Positions 26,881-35,976 are shown, counted from the first letter of the stretch. The stretch: 64,000 nucleotides of DNA from Bacillus sp. 2205SS5-2 (GCF_037024155.1 NZ_JAYKTS010000007.1:62001-126000), one strand, 5' to 3'. The notes: a model not told the origin generated them from the sequence alone. A program made the numbers and translations.

Positions 26881-27512
26881 TGCATGTAGATGAAAAATTC
26901 ACGCCAAGGACTTGGCCTGCATCGCCTGAGAAGCAAACCCTTGAAGCTAAAAATAAATTTTTGGGATTTTGGTTCTTTCTTGGAGGAGAAACAGTATTAT
27001 TCGCCTCATTATTTGCAACTTACCTTGCATTAAAGGATAAAATTGTTCCTGGAAGTGATCAACATCTTGCTGCAGAGCTATTTGATTTACCACTAGTTTT
27101 TGTCGCAACGATGCTTCTTTTGACCAGTTCCCTAACGAGCGTATACGCTATGTATCACATGAAGAATTATAACTTCAAAGGGATGCAAGCATGGTTGTTG
27201 GTGACGGTTCTTCTAGGATTTGGTTTCTTATGCTTAGAAATTTACGAGTTTTATCATTATGTACACGAGTACCATCATACCTTTACTAGTAGTGCATTTG
27301 GTTCGGCTTTCTACACGCTAGTGGGCTTTCATGGTGGGCACGTTGTTTTCGGTTTGTTATGGATCATTACGTTAATGGTGCGTAATGCTAAGCGTGGATT
27401 GAATCTTTATAATGCACCCAAATTCTATCTAGCTTCTCTATACTGGCACTTTATCGATGTTGTATGGGTATTTATCTTTACAGTAGTATATTTAATGGGA
27501 TTGGTGGGATAA
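26880..27512 (+). CDS. ctaE: caa3 oxidase subunit III
   Basis: A membrane subunit of 210 residues with five helices that stabilises subunit I and is needed for efficient proton pumping. Family signatures are LGFWFFLGGETVLFASLFATY near the N-terminus, VGFHGGHVVFGLLWI, and the final YWHFIDVVWVFIFTVVYL. The ATG overlaps the ctaD stop by one base; ctaF begins five bases after its stop. Confidence 0.95.
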   Translation: MHVDEKFTPRTWPASPEKQTLEAKNKFLGFWFFLGGETVLFASLFATYLALKDKIVPGSDQHLAAELFDLPLVFVATMLLLTSSLTSVYAMYHMKNYNFKGMQAWLLVTVLLGFGFLCLEIYEFYHYVHEYHHTFTSSAFGSAFYTLVGFHGGHVVFGLLWIITLMVRNAKRGLNLYNAPKFYLASLYWHFIDVVWVFIFTVVYLMGLVG

Positions 27513-27516
27513 ACTG

Positions 27517-27849
27517 ATGGCGAATTTACAATCAAACTCAGGTAACCCAAGTGTTGACTATGAATATCGTCGAAAGAAAAATGCAGAAGATATGAGAATG
27601 CAGGTAATTTCCTTTGCGATTATGATTTTTTTAACACTGATTGCCTTTATGACAGTAGCTGCTGATATGTCTAAATGGTTCATCATTCCATTTATCTTAT
27701 TACTAGCTGCAATTCAAGTCATTTTCCAGTTGTATTATTTTATGCATATGAGTCATAAAGGTCATGAAGCACCTTCTTTATTCCTTTTTTCAGGAGTATT
27801 TGTTGGCTTTGTTACGATTCTTGCTTTTACTACAATCATCTGGATTTAA
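27517..27849 (+). CDS. ctaF: caa3 oxidase subunit IV
   Basis: The small fourth subunit (110 residues, three membrane helices) of the bacterial caa3 oxidase, with the conserved FQLYYFMHMSHKGHE segment between helices two and three. It is thought to aid assembly of the CuB site. It ends the oxidase structural genes and is followed by a terminator. Confidence 0.92.
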   Translation: MANLQSNSGNPSVDYEYRRKKNAEDMRMQVISFAIMIFLTLIAFMTVAADMSKWFIIPFILLLAAIQVIFQLYYFMHMSHKGHEAPSLFLFSGVFVGFVTILAFTTIIWI

Positions 27850-27850
27850 T

Positions 27851-27884
27851 AAAAAAGCCAACCGATTGAGGTTGGCTTTTTTAT
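27851..27884 (+). terminator. Terminator after ctaF
   Basis: Stem AAAAAGCCAACC / GGTTGGCTTTTTT with a GATTGA loop. Confidence 0.92.
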
Positions 27885-28241
27885 TTGGAAATACACCTTT
27901 TATCTGTTATTTCATAGGAAATATCTTAAAACGTCTAGCGAGCCGTAAAGAAGATTACAAGTTGAAAGGAGGAGGAAAAGTTATATAAGTGTTTAGGTAC
28001 AATGTTTGAAAAGAGCCCCTACAATCCCGCTAGAAGCCGTGTTTAGTAACTATGCGCAGGTAGTGAGCCGGTAACGTTAAAGCTCAAAACTTCTTTGATG
28101 TTCATCCGGATGCTTGCCGCCTCAGTGAGAGACAAATCTGCATTCTAAGTGTTCATGATTTTGTCATCTGCTTTTGTTGAAGTGCGTGACCTTGGAGGGT
28201 ATAATAGTAGGGAATGATTTTAGAAGAAGAGGTGAAGATCA
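27885..28241 (+). other. Gap between ctaF and ctaG
   Basis: No gene is supported here. Part of it (about 27990-28140) is less AT-rich than neighbouring gaps and can form short hairpins. ACAATGTTTGAAAAGAGCC at 27998 resembles a MITE right end, but a left end was not found. TATAATAG at 28200 with TTGAAG/TTGTTG sequences upstream may be the ctaG promoter. Confidence 0.45.
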
Positions 28242-29153
28242 ATGCCTTTAGAGATATTTGGATTTTTGGCTTTATGGAGTCCTTTCTTTTTGGTAGCGGT
28301 TATTTTTGTAACGGTCGTGTATTTTTTAATTACAACGGTTTGGAGAAAGGATTTTAAAGATAGTGAGCCGTTAATGAAGAGTCAAGCAATTACGTTTGTT
28401 CTGGCAATGGTCTTATTATATACTCTCAAGGGGTCTCCGCTTGATTTATTAGGACATATTATGTTTTCTGTTCATATGATTCAAATGGCCTTTTTATATT
28501 TAGTTATACCGCCATTATTAATTGTTAGTATTCCTAATTGGTTGTGGAAGGCTATTATTCAGCTTCCTGTCATAAATAAGCTTTTCCCATTTTTCACTAA
28601 GCCAATTCTAGCATTAATTTTGTTTAATGGAATGTTTTCTTTTTATCATATTCCTCTCATATTCGATACAATTAAGCTAGATGAAACTCTTCACGGAATT
28701 TATACGACTGTTTTGTTCTTATCTGCTATTTTTATGTGGTGGCCAATGATGAACAAATTGCCAGGTCACTATCAATTGAGTGGTCTGAAAAAAGTAGGCT
28801 ATTTGTTTGCAGATGGAGTCTTACTGACGCCGGCTTGTGCTCTTATTATTTTTGCAGACACACCAATGTATCAAACTTATTATGATGCTTCAGTTTGGAT
28901 GCAAGCCCTAGCCTTATGTGTGCCGACAAGTACACTTGATGGATTGAGCTTGGCAGGTCCTGAACTATTCACTAATATGCCTGTTCAAGAAGATCAACAA
29001 CTAGGCGGTGTACTGATGAAGATTATTCAGGAAATTGTTTATGGCGTTGTTTTAGCTCAGCTTTTCTTTCAGTGGTTCCAAAAAGACCAAGAAGAAGCAG
29101 CTAGACTAAATGAGGAAATTGCTTCCGGGGACAACCCTGAAATTATTCGATAA
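28242..29153 (+). CDS. ctaG: Cytochrome c oxidase assembly factor CtaG
   Basis: A 303-residue membrane protein (about seven helices) of the caa3_CtaG family, needed for formation of active caa3 oxidase in B. subtilis, probably for copper delivery. Signatures are SVHMIQMAFLYLVIPPLL and a His-containing FYHIPLIFD helix. GAAGAGGTGAAG precedes the ATG. It is separated from ctaF by a terminator and its own upstream region, so it can be expressed independently. Confidence 0.93.
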   Translation: MPLEIFGFLALWSPFFLVAVIFVTVVYFLITTVWRKDFKDSEPLMKSQAITFVLAMVLLYTLKGSPLDLLGHIMFSVHMIQMAFLYLVIPPLLIVSIPNWLWKAIIQLPVINKLFPFFTKPILALILFNGMFSFYHIPLIFDTIKLDETLHGIYTTVLFLSAIFMWWPMMNKLPGHYQLSGLKKVGYLFADGVLLTPACALIIFADTPMYQTYYDASVWMQALALCVPTSTLDGLSLAGPELFTNMPVQEDQQLGGVLMKIIQEIVYGVVLAQLFFQWFQKDQEEAARLNEEIASGDNPEIIR

Positions 29154-29187
29154 GAAATAGGATTTATAGAGAGAGAGGAATTTTAAT

Positions 29188-29649
29188 ATGGATTTACCTA
29201 TTCTTCCAACGATAAGCACAACATTTATTGTTTTAAGTGCTATCACTGTGGCAATTGGTTGGGTACAAATTAAGCAAAGAAAAATTGAACAACATAAAAA
29301 AACGATGTTCACAGCTGCCATTTTTGCTCTTACCTTCTTTATTATTTACTTAAGTAGAACTATTTTTGTAGGAAATACTTCGTTCGGAGGTCCAGACTCA
29401 GTTAAAATCTATTATACAATCTTTTTGATTTTCCATATTTTCTTGGCGACAAGTGGAGCAGTGTTCGGCATTGTTACTATATGGTCAGGTTATAAAAGTA
29501 ATTTAACTCGTCATCGGAAATTAGGACCTATCACTGCTATTATTTGGTTTTTTACAGCAACAACTGGAGTGATGGTCTACTCCTTGCTTTACCTATTGTA
29601 TAAAGGTGGGGAAACAACTTCCGTATTAAAAGCTATATTAGGGTTTTAG
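29188..29649 (+). CDS. DUF420 membrane protein, probable oxidase maturation factor
   Basis: A 153-residue, four-helix membrane protein of the DUF420 family (YozB of B. subtilis, CtaM of Staphylococcus aureus). CtaM is required for maturation of an aa3-type heme-copper oxidase, and the position 34 bp after ctaG supports an assembly role here. Histidines at the ends of helices (QRKIEQHKKTMF, HRKLGP) are the family marks. GAGAGAGAGG precedes the ATG. Confidence 0.87.
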   Translation: MDLPILPTISTTFIVLSAITVAIGWVQIKQRKIEQHKKTMFTAAIFALTFFIIYLSRTIFVGNTSFGGPDSVKIYYTIFLIFHIFLATSGAVFGIVTIWSGYKSNLTRHRKLGPITAIIWFFTATTGVMVYSLLYLLYKGGETTSVLKAILGF

Positions 29650-29650
29650 C

Positions 29651-29682
29651 AAGGCTTGTCTTTTACAGACAAGCTTTTTTCT
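29651..29682 (+). terminator. Terminator of the ctaG operon
   Basis: Stem GCTTGTCT / AGACAAGC with a TTTAC loop, followed by T6. Confidence 0.88.
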
Positions 29683-29814
29683 ATACTTAGTTCGGTAGTT
29701 TTCAAGCGTGAGTTACACGGGAGAATTTTCACGAAATATTAAGGTTGTTTTCACAGGTATATAGACTGAAAAAATATTAGGTATCAGTGTTTCATATCGT
29801 ATTTCTTTAAATAA

Positions 29815-30325
29815 GGCTGTTTTCGCAAAGTTTGTTGCTTTTCGAACCAGTCAATAAACAGTGATATAGCTTTGTTTCGGGTATCATTTCGTATATATTT
29901 GATGGAAATCAACGTGTAATGGGCGATTTCATCAAAAATCAGGTGAAATAGCCACAATGTATACGAAACCCCCATGTCCTCTCAGACACCGCAATTGATG
30001 AAAATAGGGATATAGCGGTTTAATCTTAATCGATTCAGTCAAGCATGATGAGGCAGGTACTAAGAAGATCTTAGTACCTGAAAGAGACACAAGGTGACAA
30101 CCATTACCGACTGTAAGACGATGACATGGCGATGCATCAAGCGGAAATATGTATTGTAATGAGTGTTTATCTTTCACAATCAACATTATGAAAGTGCAGG
30201 TGAAAATCAAGAGAGCTACAAAAAAGAATTCTGTCTACTTTTTAAAAGATGGATTAGCCATTTTTGAGAGGAGGCTTTTTTGTGCCAAAATCAGCATCAA
30301 ATCCCGTTTTCGTATAAAAAGAGCC
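29815..30325 (+). repeat. GGCT MITE interrupted by a ~340-bp insert (511 bp total)
   Basis: The left 154 bases are a good MITE copy up to CCACAATGTATACGAAA. The final AAAAGAGCC appears only at 30317-30325. TTAAATAA is directly repeated outside both ends (29807-29814 and 30326-30333), which shows that the whole is one insertion. The insert (about 29969-30310) is bordered by TATACGAAA and its complement, contains a perfect palindrome around AAGATCTT, and has no convincing gene. Confidence 0.8.
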
Positions 30326-30396
30326 TTAAATAAAATCGGAAATAAAATGTAGTATTCTACTGATTAGTAAATTAATTTGCATCCTTTTATAGGAAA

Positions 30397-30557
30397 GGCT
30401 GTTTTTGCAAAATTTGTGGCTTTTCGGGTCAAGTTTTTATCTATGATATAGCCTTGTTTCAGGCATCATTAGATCTATTTTTGATAGAAATCATCATTGA
30501 GATGGAGGGATTAATCAAAAATTAGTTCAAAAAGTCATAATGTGTACGAAAAGAGCA
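30397..30557 (+). repeat. GGCT MITE copy (161 bp)
   Basis: It runs from GGCTGTTTTTGCAAAATTTG to TGTGTACGAAAAGAGCA with the standard interior. No clear target duplication remains. Together with the previous copy it fills most of the 29683-30672 gap, which holds no gene. Confidence 0.85.
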
Positions 30558-30672
30558 TTTATAAACAGGAATAATGGACATCTAGGGTAGGAACGGAGAA
30601 AAAGAATGTTAAATTCTACATATTTTACATGCATTTAAACTCAATCTCGGATACAACCGTAAATAATACACC

Positions 30673-30702
30673 AAAAAAAGGAGCTTTTTTAAGCTCCTTT
30701 TT
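30673..30702 (-). terminator. Terminator of the ytvI-like gene
   Basis: Stem AAAAAGGAGCTT / AAGCTCCTTTTT, with seven T following on the minus strand. Confidence 0.85.
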
Positions 30703-31762
30703 AGATTTTAAAATTAAATTTAATAATGCCAGCTTCTTTAGAGGAATTGAAAATAATGAGAATCAACGGCCCTATAATGAACCCAAGAACCCCAAAGAGT
30801 TTTAATCCTAGATACATTGCTATGAGTGTTGCTAGGGGTGATAGGCCGATATGGCTTCCCATTACTTTTGGTTCGACTGTTCGACGGATAATCAATAAGA
30901 GTGTCGCCAAAATAGCAAGTTTTGTTCCCAAAGCGATATCTCCAGTCATTAAATGAAAGAGCGACCACGGTCCTAGAATGACAATTGAGCCTATTATTGG
31001 AACGAAATCCACTAACCAAATGATAACAGACATGACTAAGGCCACTTCTGGTGATATGAAGAGTAAGCCGATAAAAGAAACAAAAAAGATTATTATACTA
31101 ACTAAAAATTGTGCTTTAAAAAATCCAAACACAACATAAGATAATCGCGAGGTCATAAAACTAACTTTGTCAGCTGTACGCTCTGTTAAATGTGAATAAA
31201 TACTCTCTCTAATTCTTGGCAAATCAATCATGAACAAAAATAGAGCAATTAAATAGACAATAAAATTCACTAAATAATTTGGGATATAGGATAAAAATGC
31301 ACTTATCTTTTCTAGGTTTAAGTAATCTTGTGTTAAGTTAGATTGGAGATCCTTAAGAAAAGTCTCAATGTCTGTTTGTACACGATCGATAATTTCAGTC
31401 GGAAAGTCCTGTGATGCTTTTTCAAATTTTTGACCATAGTCCACCCAAATGTTTGAAAGTTCATTCAAGTAGATGGGGGCATCTTCCACTAGTTTTATAC
31501 CTTCGCCAATGACTTTTGTTGCCAAAAAGAAACCAGAAAGACCAATGAAAAAAATAAAAAGTAAAAAAACAAGTAAAACCGCTAGTCTTCTTTTTATGGA
31601 AGTTTTTCTTTGAAGTAGGTTGACGGCTGGTTCTAACAACAAAGCGGTTATACTAGCTGTTAATAAGGGCACAGAAACAGGTAGAATATAATAAAGGACA
31701 ATGACTGCAAATACAATCAATACTGTCACAAAAAACGTTTTTTTTGTAAATAATTTGGTCAA
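30701..31762 (-). CDS. AI-2E family transporter / sporulation membrane protein YtvI-like
   Basis: A 353-residue integral membrane protein of the AI-2E transporter superfamily with about eight helices in the usual 3+2+3 pattern. A long central soluble region (about 90-160) contains EDAPIYLNELSNIW. The C-terminal part has LVDFVPIIGSIVILGPWSL and VEPKVMGSHIGLSPLATLIAMYLGLKLFG, the family signature. It most resembles YtvI, a sporulation protein of the mother-cell regulon. ATAGGAGACCCC precedes the ATG. No transported substrate can be named. Confidence 0.8.
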   Translation of the reverse strand: MTKLFTKKTFFVTVLIVFAVIVLYYILPVSVPLLTASITALLLEPAVNLLQRKTSIKRRLAVLLVFLLFIFFIGLSGFFLATKVIGEGIKLVEDAPIYLNELSNIWVDYGQKFEKASQDFPTEIIDRVQTDIETFLKDLQSNLTQDYLNLEKISAFLSYIPNYLVNFIVYLIALFLFMIDLPRIRESIYSHLTERTADKVSFMTSRLSYVVFGFFKAQFLVSIIIFFVSFIGLLFISPEVALVMSVIIWLVDFVPIIGSIVILGPWSLFHLMTGDIALGTKLAILATLLLIIRRTVEPKVMGSHIGLSPLATLIAMYLGLKLFGVLGFIIGPLILIIFNSSKEAGIIKFNFKI

Positions 31763-31850
31763 TAGGAGACCCCTCTCTAAACAGTCGTTCTATTTCTTAT
31801 TATAGTAAATAGAAAGGATCTTGAACAGTGTATTAATACTATATTGTAAT

Positions 31851-31880
31851 AAAAATGCAACACAGCTAAAAACTGTGTTG
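31851..31880 (-). terminator. Terminator of the yugN-like gene
   Basis: Stem CAACACAG / CTGTGTTG with a short loop, then CATTTTTATT on the minus strand. Confidence 0.75.
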
Positions 31881-31889
31881 CAAAATTGA

Positions 31890-32249
31890 TTAATGGGCGA
31901 TTTCGCTAACTTCTTTGACTACTGCATCAATTAATTGTTGACATGATTTTTGGAGGTGCTGTGGGAAATGTTCATTTTCACCGTACTCAACACCATGAGG
32001 ATAATAATGTTTTCCGAGTAATGGGGTCATTAGTTGAATGGATGCTTCATGGGCACCAACGTCACCTTCAACGGTGTGACCTTGTACACGGAAGTAAAAC
32101 GTACCTTCTTTGATTTCGAATTTACGATCATAAGTTACTCGTTCATAATCCCATTGACCTTCTCTTAATAGTCCGTGTGAACGCATAATTTCATCTAAGC
32201 GATTCATGTCCGCTTTAAGTGTCTCAATGCCGGTATTTTCAAATTTCAT
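31890..32249 (-). CDS. YugN-like family protein
   Basis: A 119-residue soluble protein of the YugN-like family. It begins MKFENTGIETLKADMNRLDEIM and contains WDYERVTYDRKFE, YFRVQGHTVEGDVG and PLLGKHYYPHGVEYGE. The last segment, rich in His, Tyr and Gly, is the most conserved in the family. The function is unknown. GGAGGGAAAGCC lies before the ATG. It is transcribed alone. Confidence 0.85.
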   Translation of the reverse strand: MKFENTGIETLKADMNRLDEIMRSHGLLREGQWDYERVTYDRKFEIKEGTFYFRVQGHTVEGDVGAHEASIQLMTPLLGKHYYPHGVEYGENEHFPQHLQKSCQQLIDAVVKEVSEIAH

Positions 32250-32766
32250 GGCTTTCCCTCCTACAATGGTTAGAAAAGATTTCTATTGATTAATATAAAA
32301 TCATCACTACTAATAATAGTGTATAATTCTCTATCTTGCAATGGTGAATCGTTTCAAGACGAGCAAGAGTATGAAAAAGATAATGATAAACTTGATAGGT
32401 ATAATGTTAAAAAGGCTCAATCTAACTATTAAAATTCATTCGTGGTTGGAGTATGAACAACACATTAAGAAGTATGAAGGATTATAGAGAAAAATGTCGA
32501 ATAATAAAATAGTGGATATAGAAAGGCCGATTCGATAGACATTTAACCATAGAAGCTCTAAGATGTCCTGAATTTCGTTTTAGTTATTTTGGGATAATGA
32601 TAGGAATGGTAATTGCCATAGTTGTTGTTTGATTTAGACCTATCCGTATCTATTCACCTAAAAAAGTGAATGTTATAATATTATATAAGTTCATGACTTT
32701 TTGATGAAAGTTAATGTACTTGGATATTCCAATATAACGTTTACGTCCGCAGTGATTGTTAACAAA
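32250..32766. other. Intergenic region before ylbC
   Basis: An AT-rich gap without a supported gene. It should contain the yugN-like promoter on the minus strand and a ylbC promoter on the plus strand. A decayed MITE fills its right end (32767-32875). Confidence 0.5.
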
Positions 32767-32875
32767 GGCACTTTTTGTATACATTGTCGCTGTTCCACTT
32801 GCTTTTTGATTGATTCCTCCATTTCTCTGCTGATATTCATCAGAACAGACGAAAAGGTCCGTCACAAATCAGGTA
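32767..32875 (-). repeat. Truncated GGCT MITE
   Basis: GGCACTTTTTGTATACATTG and the interior TTTTGATTGATTCCTCCATTT ... GAACAGACGAAAAGG follow the reverse-oriented element for ~110 bases. The second end is missing. Confidence 0.5.
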
Positions 32876-32965
32876 AATATTAACCTTGTTTAATTAACCA
32901 CCCTTGGAGAAAATAAGGAATTCCACGAATGGATATTTCATTAATAATGAAAGGAGTGAGTTCCG

Positions 32966-34015
32966 TTTAAAAGATTTATTAGAATTTTATTTGCACTAAT
33001 AGTAATTATTTTAATTAGTATTTATTTAAATATTCAATCCAATAATGATGCAGTAATTCTAGATCCGTTGTTAACAATACCGAAAGAAGATAGTACTTTA
33101 GAAATTGACAAACAAAGACCAGAAGAATTAAGACCCCAAAAAGGTATTTCTACTTTTATTGGAAAAGATATTTCTACTTTTACGAAGCAATACGGTGAGC
33201 CAGTACGAAGGGATCGTTCTGCATATGGTTATCAGTGGTGGGTGTATAGCGAGGATCCTTATCAATATAAGATGGTCGGAGTCGAAGAAGACAAAATTGT
33301 CACAATTTATGCCCTTGGCCCAGAAGTAGATGTTGCTCCTTTTACTTTAGGGCAAAATCTTGAGGACATATATCGTTTTACAATTATTGAGACCGAGATT
33401 TTTCTAGAAGGGAAAGAGGGCTCTTATCGTTTTGATTTATCAGAAGAAGATTTAACGACAAGATTATTAATTGATTTCGGAGAAGTTTTTGCTCAAGTTT
33501 ATGTAGATAAATTGAGTGGAACCCTAACTAGTGTCCGATACATGGATAAAGAAACGCTAATTAATCTACGTCCTTATGAAATGGTTTATCGGGGGAGTTT
33601 AGTTGAAACAACACTTGAGGTTGATGAGTGGGGGATGGTTGAATTAGGAAATGAAAAGCAAATTTATGAAATTACAAATATTGTACGCTCTCTTTATGAT
33701 GTCTCATATGTCCAATGGGATGAAGTGGCTGCAAGTGTAGCTAAACAACATAGTCAAGATATGTTTCAAGAGGAGTATTTTGATCATATCTCTCCGACGT
33801 TTGGGAGCCTTGGAGATCGGTTGAAAGCAGGAGAGGTTGAATTTCAATCTGCTGGAGAAAATATTGCAAAACTTTACATGGATGGGGCAGATGCAGTACA
33901 AGGCTGGTTAAACTCACAGGGGCATCGTGAGGCATTACTAGAAGAAGATTTCACCCATTTAGGAGTTGGAGTATATAGAAAGTACTACACGCAAAATTTT
34001 ATTCAAAAGGAATGA
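32966..34015 (+). CDS. ylbC: YlbC, CAP-domain protein with damaged start codon
   Basis: A predicted exported or membrane-anchored protein. A short N-terminal hydrophobic helix (RILFALIVIILISIYLNI) is followed by a CAP-associated N-terminal domain (KDISTFTKQYGEPVRRDRSAYGYQWWVY) and a C-terminal SCP/CAP domain (VAASVAKQHSQDMFQEEYFDHISP ... GENIAKL ... GWLNSQGHREALL). The ribosome site AAAGGAGTGAG (32950-32960) points to codon 32966, which reads TTT instead of an expected TTG or ATG. The first standard start in frame is TTG at 33068, without a ribosome site and after the membrane helix. I therefore give the probable original start. In B. subtilis ylbC is uncharacterised. Confidence 0.75.
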   Translation, partial: FKRFIRILFALIVIILISIYLNIQSNNDAVILDPLLTIPKEDSTLEIDKQRPEELRPQKGISTFIGKDISTFTKQYGEPVRRDRSAYGYQWWVYSEDPYQYKMVGVEEDKIVTIYALGPEVDVAPFTLGQNLEDIYRFTIIETEIFLEGKEGSYRFDLSEEDLTTRLLIDFGEVFAQVYVDKLSGTLTSVRYMDKETLINLRPYEMVYRGSLVETTLEVDEWGMVELGNEKQIYEITNIVRSLYDVSYVQWDEVAASVAKQHSQDMFQEEYFDHISPTFGSLGDRLKAGEVEFQSAGENIAKLYMDGADAVQGWLNSQGHREALLEEDFTHLGVGVYRKYYTQNFIQKE

Positions 34016-34061
34016 TGAAATCTAACCAATCCTGATTGGAGTCGAGTTATCATCTTTCTTC

Positions 34062-34221
34062 GGCTCATTTCCTTTACACAGAGTCAATTTCATCTGATTT
34101 TTGATTGAACCCTCTATTTCTCTTTTGATTTCCATCAAAAGTAGAGGAAAAGCTACCCCGAATCAAAGCTGTATCATTGGTTACAGACTGGTATGAAAAG
34201 CAACAAACCTATTAAAAACGC
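34062..34221 (-). repeat. GGCT MITE, reverse orientation
   Basis: It starts GGCTCATTTCC. Inner parts TTTCATCTGATTTTTGATTG and TTTGATTTCCATCAAAA match the element well. The right end GAAAAGCAACAAACC runs into a terminator hairpin. Confidence 0.7.
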
Positions 34222-34243
34222 TTGGATATATCCAAGCGTTTTT
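34214..34243. terminator. Bidirectional terminator between ylbC and the thioesterase gene
   Basis: A 13-bp perfect stem AAAAACGCTTGGA / TCCAAGCGTTTTT around TATA. Confidence 0.88.
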
Positions 34244-34262
34244 AATATATATTAGTGAAGAA

Positions 34263-34751
34263 TTATTTTCTCTTTTTTAGAATAAAAAAAGAAGCAGTAC
34301 TATGTGCTATGACTTTATCTTCGTCATTCAACACCTTCCCTTCAACCATCATTGTGTTTTTCCCTTGATGAATGACGTGAGCTTTTGCTCTCAGAGATCC
34401 ATATTTTCCTGGAGATAAATAATGAATTTGTAGACTAGAAGTAACAGCACCATAGTCTTTAGGAAGAAACTGATTGGCTAATGTTCCCATGGCTGAATCG
34501 ACTAAGGTGGCTGTAATTCCCCCATGAACGATACCTAAAGAATTATGGGTTAAAGCTGTAATTGGTATAGATACCTCACAGCTTGTTTCATCAAGGCTAG
34601 CGTTCATTTGTAAAAGCCCACCGATATACGTAACATTTTTTTGTCTCTTTTTATTCAAAAATCCTTCCAATAGAAGGGATAGAGCTTTCTGTTCTTCATT
34701 ATTCGCATCTTTCAAACAATCTTCAAATTGTGAGTGTAATTTATTCTCCAT
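34263..34751 (-). CDS. Hotdog-fold thioesterase (PaaI-like)
   Basis: A 162-residue single hotdog domain of the 4HBT/PaaI acyl-CoA thioesterase group. The conserved LGIVHGGITATLVDSAMG segment (NSLGIVHGG...) carries the active-site region; the helix is followed by VTSSLQIHYLSPGKYG and VEGKVLNDEDKVIAHSTASFF. Substrate is unknown; hydrolysis of an acyl-CoA is likely. The ATG at 34751 follows GGAGG closely; the ATG at 34769 has no ribosome site. Confidence 0.85.
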   Translation of the reverse strand: MENKLHSQFEDCLKDANNEEQKALSLLLEGFLNKKRQKNVTYIGGLLQMNASLDETSCEVSIPITALTHNSLGIVHGGITATLVDSAMGTLANQFLPKDYGAVTSSLQIHYLSPGKYGSLRAKAHVIHQGKNTMMVEGKVLNDEDKVIAHSTASFFILKKRK

Positions 34752-35017
34752 ATTTCCTCCAATATACATTTCGACATCATCCTACATTATCATATCAGAG
34801 ATTTTAACATGTTGCTAAGACCAAACCTATCTGTTTAATACACACTATTGTGTAAGGATAATAAAAAATTCTGAAGAGGATAAGATTTCATCCTCACTCG
34901 TTTAATGTCCCTGGAAAACTTGGATGCATAAACGGATCGAGATGAGGTTACTGGGCACCATTTATCTTCATTGTCATATGCTAAAGTAATGATAATTTAT
35001 AGAGTAAGGAGGCAGAG

Positions 35018-35431
35018 ATGATGGGAAAAAAAGAATTGCATCCCTCTGTTTTGGAGTTCAAAAAATTTGTGCAAAATCATCCCTCTCTTGCAAAAGAGGT
35101 TCACAGTGGTCGATCTACTTGGCAGGAGCTATTTGAAGATTGGTATTTATTCGGGGAAGAAGACCCAAAATGGGATCCTTTTAAGAAGGAGGGGAGTAGC
35201 GAGAACCAAGCTAAAGAAAAAAATGAAAATAAGGGATTGATGGATCAGCTTTCTGGAATACTTCAAAAAATGGAACCCGATCAAATTCAAAATCATATCT
35301 CCAATTTAAGTCAGGCATTAGGTGCGATTCAGGGCGTTTTGACTCAATTTTCATCGTCAAACTCTTCGTCTACACAGGTAAAAACAGAGCCAAAATCTCG
35401 TCCCAATCCTTTTTCCTTTAACAAAGATTGA
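35018..35431 (+). CDS. ylbD: YlbD, putative spore coat protein
   Basis: A 137-residue protein of the YlbD coat family: HPSVLEFKKFVQNHPSLAKEV, STWQELFEDWYLFGEEDPKWD, a charged linker, and a C-terminal Ser-rich tail. The family is restricted to spore formers, and B. subtilis ylbD is mother-cell expressed. AAGGAGGCAGAG precedes two adjacent ATG codons; either may be used. No signal peptide is present. Confidence 0.88.
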   Translation: MMGKKELHPSVLEFKKFVQNHPSLAKEVHSGRSTWQELFEDWYLFGEEDPKWDPFKKEGSSENQAKEKNENKGLMDQLSGILQKMEPDQIQNHISNLSQALGAIQGVLTQFSSSNSSSTQVKTEPKSRPNPFSFNKD

Positions 35432-35733
35432 TCACGTATAAAAAACAGACGCTTTTGGATACCGTAGATCGTCTAGTGCAATTGGAGAGGGATAGGGTTG
35501 TTTCAGCATCCTTTCAAAAATGATCCCCTGGAATCTGTGGATGAGAAATTCCACCCTTTTAGCTGATAAGAAGTGCCTCTTGTTTTTTTGCACGATAGTA
35601 ATCCTCTTTTCTTTGGCGAGAGATGACTCCATTGAATAAAAACTCTAGGCGCTGGAATGAATACCTTCAGCTAGGGATTATATCTGTATGTGCCAAGTTC
35701 TCGAAAAAAAGTCAGATAGTAAGAGGTGATTAG
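35432..35733. other. Gap between ylbD and ylbE
   Basis: About 300 bp. A minus-strand open frame here (66 codons) lacks a ribosome site and resembles nothing I know, so I treat the region as non-coding. Confidence 0.5.
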
Positions 35734-35976
35734 ATGAGAAAAGATGTCCTCGAGGTTATATATTCTAGTGGAGACTTAAAAAACTACTTAAGGGAACAAC
35801 CAAATTGGTATCGTAAACTGACAAGAAACCCTGAAGAAATAAATCTATTTCAAGTATCTGCCATCCAGTATTATAAAAAAACGATCCCCCATCAAGTTGA
35901 AAAATTTTCGAATGGTGTCCAAATGGCTTCGATGATGATGGGGATGTTTCAAGCAATGAATACGCCAGGAGAGTAA
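35734..35976 (+). CDS. ylbE: YlbE-like protein
   Basis: An 80-residue protein of the YlbE family: EVIYSSGDLKNYLREQPNWYRKLTRNPEE, then YYKKTIPHQVEKFSNGVQMASMMMGMFQAM. The Met-rich C-terminal helix is amphipathic. AGAGGTGATTAG precedes the ATG. The family is widespread in Bacillaceae and has no known function. Confidence 0.88.
   Translation: MRKDVLEVIYSSGDLKNYLREQPNWYRKLTRNPEEINLFQVSAIQYYKKTIPHQVEKFSNGVQMASMMMGMFQAMNTPGE

Noticed and set aside
29932-30210. A minus-strand frame inside the insert of the MITE at 29815, considered as a transposase fragment.
   Set aside because: The translation shows no transposase motif and spans the MITE-insert junction.
35432-35632. A 66-codon minus-strand frame between ylbD and ylbE.
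   Set aside because: No Shine-Dalgarno sequence and no resemblance to a known family.
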